Of a DNA stretch of 64,000 bases, positions 58,885 through 64,000 are shown one piece after another. Within the stretch, counting starts at the first letter, position 1; each line of letters starts with the position of its first letter. Origin of the DNA: Didymella arachidicola. Taxonomy: Eukaryota; Ascomycota; Dothideomycetes; Pleosporales; Didymellaceae. The translations under genes were made by a program, and so were the position numbers. Location: positions 248,001-312,000 of the forward strand of contig CM050000.1 of the NCBI GenBank assembly GCA_016630955.3, given 5' to 3'. A model generated the notes under the pieces. It saw nothing but the letters and a program-made list of their open reading frames with translations, made no database searches and was not told where the DNA came from.

Positions 58885-59454
58885 GTTGATTTGCTAGGTG
58901 GGAGCACTGCACCCGCTTCAGGGTGTCTGTACGTAGAACATTTTATACGAATGGAGTCTCCGGAAAGATCTGCACCCTGCGATAAATGTTCTTCCTTGGC
59001 TGGAGGAATCTTCTTCCATCTGTCGAAAGGGACTTCTGTGGTTAGCGTTGACTCTCTGATTGTGGGGCCCCGCAAAGCGAGTCATGTCCACGGGTGGTTG
59101 CTAGGGTGTCCGCCTCGGCTAGGTCATTGCACCTTCTCTTCCGAGCTCCAGCGGCGAAGCTTGACATCATTGCTCGAACTTCTTGTCCCAACTGCGGGTT
59201 TTGATTTCCGACCCGGCTGAACCATCTCTCAGGCTCACATCGTCAGCCTAAGTCACGAACAGTGCGCCTCTCACGTCTACGGGGTCCTTCGTGCAGGACC
59301 TGATAACCCACTTCCCCACCTTCGACCATCAAGCGCTGTTGAGCATTTGCTTGCAGAGAAGAGGCCCGATAGGAAGTATCCGTTGCGGCAATTCCACGAG
59401 CAATATCGCACGCGATTGATCATCCCGGGGCGATCGATTGCAAGGGGTTTCATC
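58885..59454. other. divergent promoter region
   Basis: About 570 bp between the carboxylesterase and the second FAD monooxygenase starts. No specific operator recognised. Confidence 0.4.
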
Positions 59455-60915
59455 ATGCATGGGGACAATGGCGGTGGCTTCCATGTTGCCATAGTTGGTA
59501 TACTTCACCCTCGCTTGCTGCTTGGATTGCTGTATAACATTGGCTCCAGGCGCTGGTATCGCTGGACTTGCGCTAGCTATAGCATTGCAGAAGAGGGCAG
59601 TATCCTTCACACTCTACGAGGAGGCCAGCCAGTTTTCCACAGTGGGGTGAGACCACTGTCAGGGTGACGAAGCTTTGTTCTGATGGTAGTCAAGTGCTGG
59701 TATCGGCTTCGGCCCGAATGGTTTACAGGCGATGAATCTCATTGAGCCTAAATTCCGCCGCGAATACGAGAAAATAAGCGTCGGAAACAAGTCGCCTGAT
59801 GCAGAACATGTCTTCTTCGAAGGACTGCTCCTCGCAGATGGCCTTGGTACGTGGGACAATATCTTAGCTGCTTTTAAGTTTGGTATGAGCCTTGCTGAGC
59901 AATTCATCAGGCCAAGATCAACCGTGGTACGGTAAATCCGCCTGGGGTCACCCCAATTTCAGTCGTAAATCTGTATGTCCTCGATGAGCCACCGTCTATC
60001 GTGTTATGCTGAATCGATACAGGCTCATCGAAAAGCACTGTTTGATATCATGACCAGATTCATACCAATGGAAAATGTAAGATTCAACAAGCGTGTGACT
60101 GACATCAAACAACACCCGGACAAGGCTGTTTTAAGCTTTGCCGATGGTGAGGTCGCGCATGCTAGCGTGATCGCTGGTGCTGATGGCATTTCGAGTATGG
60201 TGCGAAAGCATGTCCTCGGACCCCTTCATCCCACCCAAGTAGACCCTGTGTATGCAGGCGCATACTGCTATCGAGCCGTCATTCCAATACAGCAGGCTGA
60301 AGATATCCTTGGTGACTTCATAGACGTGGCCAAGTTCTACTTTGGCTACGATCGCTGTGCCGTCACCTATCGGATCTCGGGAGGAGAGGCAAGTTCCTAT
60401 GAACACGAGACTTGACCAGCACTGATTGAATATTGCAGGAGTTCAATTTCCTACTCTGTGTAGCCGACAATAATCCCTGGGCAGCCGGTCAAGCTGTCAC
60501 GACGAAGGTCTCAAATGAAACCATGATGGCGGACTTCGAGGGCCCTGCAGTAGACGAACGCTTCCTTCGCCTTCTTTCCAAAGCAAACCCTACAAGATGG
60601 GGACTTTTCCACCACCCAAGTACTTCGACGTATTATCGCGACCGGGTCGTCATACTTGGTGACAGCGCACATGCGTCTTTGCCCTTTCAAGCGGCTGGCG
60701 CGGCCCAAGGCGTGGAGGACGCTGTTGTTCTGTCCAAAGTCCTTGCAGAACTCTCGCACGGTCGCGCATATAATATGAATGCCTTGATGGCTATTCGTAC
60801 AGCTTTGGATGCATTTGACTTTGTACGTCGGCCGAGGGCGCAGAAGCAGCTCGAGCATTCTGCCGAAGTGAGCCGCATGCTGTTTTTCGACATGAACAAG
60901 CAGGACCTGACATAA
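59455..60915 (+). CDS. FAD-dependent monooxygenase, salicylate-hydroxylase type (six exons)
   Basis: Class A flavoprotein hydroxylase of aromatic-type substrates. The join is 59455..59497, 59550..59646, 59695..59846, 59911..59972, 60023..60388, 60439..60915, giving 398 residues. The first exon supplies only MHGDNGGGFHVAIV before GAGIAG, the FAD-binding motif at about 15-20. Later marks are AGIGFGPNG, VIAGADGISSMVRK, and VVILGDSAHASLPFQAAGAAQGVEDA (second FAD motif). The fifth intron (60389-60438) begins GCAAGT, a GC-AG intron needed to join SGGE to EFNFLLC. The intron ending at 59694 uses an AAG acceptor. It is only distantly similar to the monooxygenase at 19.2-20.6 kb. The C-terminus ends soon after the second FAD motif, so a further 3' exon may be missing. 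Confidence 0.85.
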
Positions 60916-61798
60916 GCAAGATCAGATCTTGCCTATGCTGCAGACTGGACGGTTCGATTGGCTTTGGTTTCATGACATCGTGAAAAACGTACAAGTTGCG
61001 ATGAGTAGAATGAGTCCGGGACTAGACACTTGATGAATTTTCGCTAGGTGTTGGCTGATTTCTTGATGGCACCGGCAAAAATCCACAACCAGTATGACGC
61101 AGACGACATATTTGGAGGTGATTCAACTTATCGACATGTTCTACAGGTTTTACGCGGCTATGGCACGTTGACTCGGCTATCGTGCCATCGCTCAAGATAG
61201 CTGCGCCGCATCTCAAGATCATTTGGGGTATAGCGCATCTGCAGAATTACCCGTATCTTTGCTCACTTAAGCCACCCAGATAAGAGATCGGTGACTGCAG
61301 TGACATCAGCGGTCTCGCGAGAGTGTATCGACACGTGCCGCTGCCGCAATGCGGAGTCTTGCCTTTTCGACTTCGAGGGTTGATGACAGCAAGTTTGACT
61401 TGCTTCGATTTTCACTACCAACAAGCACGAGGATGATATCCTGGGCGGCAAACGTAGTAATACAGTGGTAAAAAGCTGATATATCCAGCGTAGAGTTCGG
61501 CAACAAGTTTGCGCTTGTATCTATTCGAGAGCACGTAGTTGATCTAGCTCACTGACAGAGCGACCGGAGAACCCTGGCATACATGACCCTAGGAACCACC
61601 CCTGCTTATCGCCAAGCGGTCCTATCACCGGCATCGGTAGATGTGTGGAGCAACAATTGCCGAACAAAGTATTAGCGCCACCCGATATAGCAAAGATCAG
61701 TGTCGAAGACTCGAGGCGGGTATCTGTCCCTTACAACTCCACCGACTCCCCGGGTTCTCTCACTTACACGTTGAGAGCAGTCCCCACTGCCCTTGCAA
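60916..61798. other. intergenic
   Basis: About 880 bp between the FAD monooxygenase and the permease remnant. Short frames only. Confidence 0.4.
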
Positions 61799-62215
61799 AT
61801 GAGTATGGCTCCACGAACTCCTACTGAGATTGAGCACAATCCAGGATACGACCATGACATCAAGAGCATGCCTGTCCCCTCTACAGGCGAGATCGATGCG
61901 GTCAAAGCCGTTGACCCCGAAGCGCTGGAGGTCTTCCAGAGGAATGTTGATGGCGTCGAATTCAGGACTGTCAGCTGGCAGCGAGCCACTGTTGTCTTCC
62001 TCAAGATCAACTTTGCAATGAGCATTCTGACTACACCTAACGCACTTGCAACGTTCGGTGCAGTGGGTGGAGGCTTGTCTCTTGTTGCATGGATCGTTTT
62101 GAACACATGTAAGGCCTGTCTTCATGCCCACCTCACTAGGAAATACACTGACTCTGTCGTTTATACCACCCAACCGCCTTCACAGGCCTCACAAAAATGC
62201 GGCTGTATAGCCACA
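61799..62215 (+). pseudogene. amino-acid permease (Mtr/AAAP type) N-terminus, broken by transposon
   Basis: The frame begins MSMAPRTPTEIEHN. After an acidic N-terminus it reads RNVDGVEFRTVSWQRATVVFLKINFAMSILTTPNALATFGAVGGGLSLVAWIVLNT. This is the first membrane span and preceding helix of neutral amino-acid permeases of the fungal Mtr type. A GTAAGG donor near 62109 and a CACAG acceptor at about 62186 would join a second exon. That exon holds only LTKMRLYSH before DNA-transposon sequence starts at about 62210. The remaining ten or so helices are absent from the window, so this copy cannot transport. Exact break point is uncertain. Confidence 0.7.
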
Positions 62216-63055
62216 TATAATAGCTATTATGATGAGATTCTTTGGTGGAGTACTCTATAGGTCTATTTAATAATAATTGCTTATAAAAAACGTGCAGGCA
62301 GAGTTGAAGTTCTGCCGTGGCGGGTGGTTGTAGTCGGAGCCACCCGGGGTGGCTCAGTAGGCAATGGGTGACTACGCGCAGCAGCACCACCATGATTCTG
62401 CTTCTTTCTTGGTGCTGCACTCTGTGAGGCCTTACGCTTACTTGTTTGGGACAATTTTAGAGCTTTTGCAGCGTTGTGAGCCTGTTCTTGATGCTCTCTG
62501 GCTGCCTTGCGTTCGGCTACTTCAGCAGCCTTCACAGCGCTGAGCCGGGCACGCTCTTCCTTCTCCTTCTCTCTCAAATCATGCTTCTGTTGCTTCTGCT
62601 TTTCTTTGAGTAGCTCCTGAGTCTGTTTTAGCTCACGTCTAGTAGCTTTTTCTGCTTCTAGTTGTTGTTGATAGGCCTTAAATGCAGCGTCACGTGCGTC
62701 AGCTTCCTTCTTTGATGAAGGACTCCACCATTTGGTTCCTCCAGCCCAATCAAGACTGTGGGCGTAAAACGGCAGTACTTTCTTCTTATCCTTCTTCTTC
62801 TCCCTTGCTGCCAAGGCTTGTTTAACGCTACTTAACTCATGCTGGGCAAGCTCTAATTGCACGTGGAGTTGATGGATGATCTGTTCGATTGCCCCAACCT
62901 CTTTAGCGCTCTTATTCTTCACTGTACTCTGCAACAACGACTTAGCCTTCAGCCAATTAGGCTCAGTTGGAGCAGCCTGAGGGCTTGTTTGATCTGGAGG
63001 CGTTGTAGTAACTAGAGGCGTTGGCGATCTGAAGCGATTGAGTATGACGTCTGCG
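62216..63055 (-). mobile_element. 3' part of a pogo/Fot-type DNA transposon
   Basis: Contains the C-terminal part of a transposase on the minus strand and, left of it, an AT-rich terminal region of about 65 bp (62216-62280) with a palindrome-like TATAATAGCTATTATG. This terminal region probably ends at the terminal inverted repeat, but the partner repeat lies beyond a LINE insertion and outside the window, so it cannot be confirmed. Insertion into the permease exon fits a cut-and-paste element. Confidence 0.65.
62281..63055 (-). pseudogene. pogo-like transposase, C-terminal fragment
   Basis: The frame encodes NADVILNRFRSPTPLV, a Lys/Glu-rich helical region, the block KKKVLPFYAHSLDWAGGTKWWSPSSKKEAD, and a long charged coiled-coil ending in KALKLSQTSKRKAS. 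This matches the C-terminal tail of fungal pogo/Fot-type transposases (DDE superfamily), downstream of the catalytic domain. The open frame runs on to 63132 only because it reads through the CAAC-type tail of the LINE inserted at 63056 (encoding MNTNQPTN). The DNA-binding and DDE domains are missing here. Confidence 0.75.
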
Positions 63056-64000
63056 TTGGGTGGGTTGGTTGGTTGGTTGGTATTCATTTTACGTCTGTTG
63101 ATAAGGATCAAGTCCACCATCTCGCCTCCCAAAGGGCATATACAACGTGCTAAGCTATGGAATTACAGTACTGTCACACTCCCTTAGAAAGCATTTCTTG
63201 CCTGCGCGGGTATTGCTACCATTTCAGAACTACAGCTCCCTGTCCAGTTAGGGAGGCTGAGCGATATATGTACATTAGGGTAATTTCCTTGCATTCCGAG
63301 GCATCTATGTGCCGAGAGAGAGAAAGAGGGAAAGAGAGTGTGTATATATGTTTAGAAGAAGGGGGGGTGGGGGGATTCGCATCCATTGTGCTGGACCTAG
63401 TAGAAGTAGGTGCTGCATTGCTGCTGTCTGTTGCAGGGCTGTAAAAGCTAGCGGGGGCAGATCTTGGTGTAGTACTGTGTAAGTTTGACAAAGGCTTTAA
63501 AGGCCTCCGGCTCCCTCACTAGTGCTGCAGTGTACGCTAGGCCATCCGACTGGCCGGATGGTGGTATTAGTGGTCGCAGTGGCCATCTGCTAAAGGTCAC
63601 TCGGGTCTTGCGGCAGAGCGCGAGGTGCTCTAGCGTCTTATCGCACCCGCATAAGCAGGTGAGGTTCGCATCCTTGTAGTTGTACTTTCTTTAGTACTAG
63701 GCAAAATTGCCATGTCTAGTCCAGATAGAAAGCAGTCTAGCTAGGATAGGTCTTGGCAGATTAAGCTCCTTCGAGCCGCTGCGTAGTGCGTAGTCTAAGT
63801 TCTAGCTCTTGTACCACTTTAAGAGCTTAGTCTTCCTGTTAGACCACTAGGTCTGCTGCGTGTGGCGCAGTGTCTTGCAGGCAACTGTCTTAATGCCTAA
63901 GAGTGTTGGCAGAGCGGCTTCTCTAGTTAGGGGTGATGGATGTTAGGCTTCTAGGTTCGCTAGTTTGTCTGCGGCCTTATTTCCTTCAATGCCTAGGTGT
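63056..64000 (-). mobile_element. LINE copy 3, minus strand, mutated and truncated by window edge
   Basis: Reading the minus strand, the right edge to about 63447 aligns with the RNase H to C-terminal part of LINE copy 1, followed by the same 3' UTR and a CAAC-type tail ending at about 63060. Many codons that are Gln or Trp in copy 1 are TAG or TAA here, for example GCCCAG to GCCTAA, ACCTGG to ACCTAG and CTGGGA to CTAGAA in coding orientation. The bias is toward CpA/TpG to TpA changes, as made by RIP. The copy is non-coding. It lies inside the transposase gene. Confidence 0.82.

Noticed and set aside
62281..63132. 283-codon minus-strand frame as a host coiled-coil protein
   Set aside because: Its first codons are the tail repeat of an inserted LINE and the rest matches the C-terminal tail of pogo-like transposases.
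1..64000. CRISPR arrays, rRNA or tRNA genes, polyketide or peptide synthases
   Set aside because: No regularly spaced repeats, no cloverleaf with a matching GTTCRANNC arm, and no synthase domains were seen; weak GGTTCRA-like words lacked complementary stems.

Overview
The window looks like nuclear DNA of a filamentous ascomycete (Pezizomycotina; Dothideomycetes is a guess from gene content only). Reasons: most genes carry short introns of about 48-60 nt with GT...CTAAC...AG signals, proteins belong to fungal families (Zn2Cys6 regulator, FlbD-type MYB, AA13 starch oxygenase, PTH11/rhodopsin-like membrane protein), and non-LTR retrotransposons of a fungal RNase H-bearing type are present, one carrying mutations that resemble RIP (repeat-induced point mutation). 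Exon joins below were worked out by hand from splice signals and reading-frame continuity; no transcript or database evidence was available.

1-22 kb is a carbohydrate-use region. A sugar transporter and a GH51 arabinofuranosidase are transcribed divergently from one short promoter. An Old Yellow Enzyme and a broken rhodopsin-like membrane-protein gene follow. Next is a divergent starch pair: a secreted GH13 alpha-amylase with a CBM20 domain and a secreted AA13 copper oxygenase with a similar CBM20. Each has a CGG-N8-CGG element upstream, the spacing recognised by the amylolytic regulator AmyR. A large regulator with two C2H2 fingers plus a Zn2Cys6 cluster lies tail to tail with the AA13 gene. 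Then come a divergent FAD monooxygenase and PhyH-type dioxygenase.

22.7-25.8 kb holds two retroelements inserted head to tail at the same target site. The first is a 5'-truncated LINE whose surviving reading frame is intact; the second is a short element sharing only the LINE 3' tail. 25.9-30.5 kb has an MFS drug/solute transporter and a CocE-type hydrolase. 30.5-42.6 kb is a long gene-poor stretch with only dubious ORF remnants. 42.6-44.0 kb encodes an FlbD-like MYB regulator, and 44.0-48.8 kb is again gene-poor and ends in a GGGAAA/GGGAGA repeat.

48.8-61 kb is gene-dense: a SulP anion transporter, saccharopine dehydrogenase (LYS1) with several TGACTC general-control motifs upstream, a 3'-truncated phosphotransferase remnant, a secreted TAP-like peptidase, a secreted type-B carboxylesterase and a second FAD monooxygenase. 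From 61.8 kb to the end an amino-acid permease is broken after its first membrane segment by a pogo-like DNA transposon, and that transposon is interrupted by a stop-riddled copy of the LINE seen at 22.8 kb.

The strongest biological units are the starch gene pair with its shared-type motifs and neighbouring dual-finger regulator, the transporter/GH51 pair, and the layered transposon insertions. No wholly new system can be demonstrated from sequence alone.
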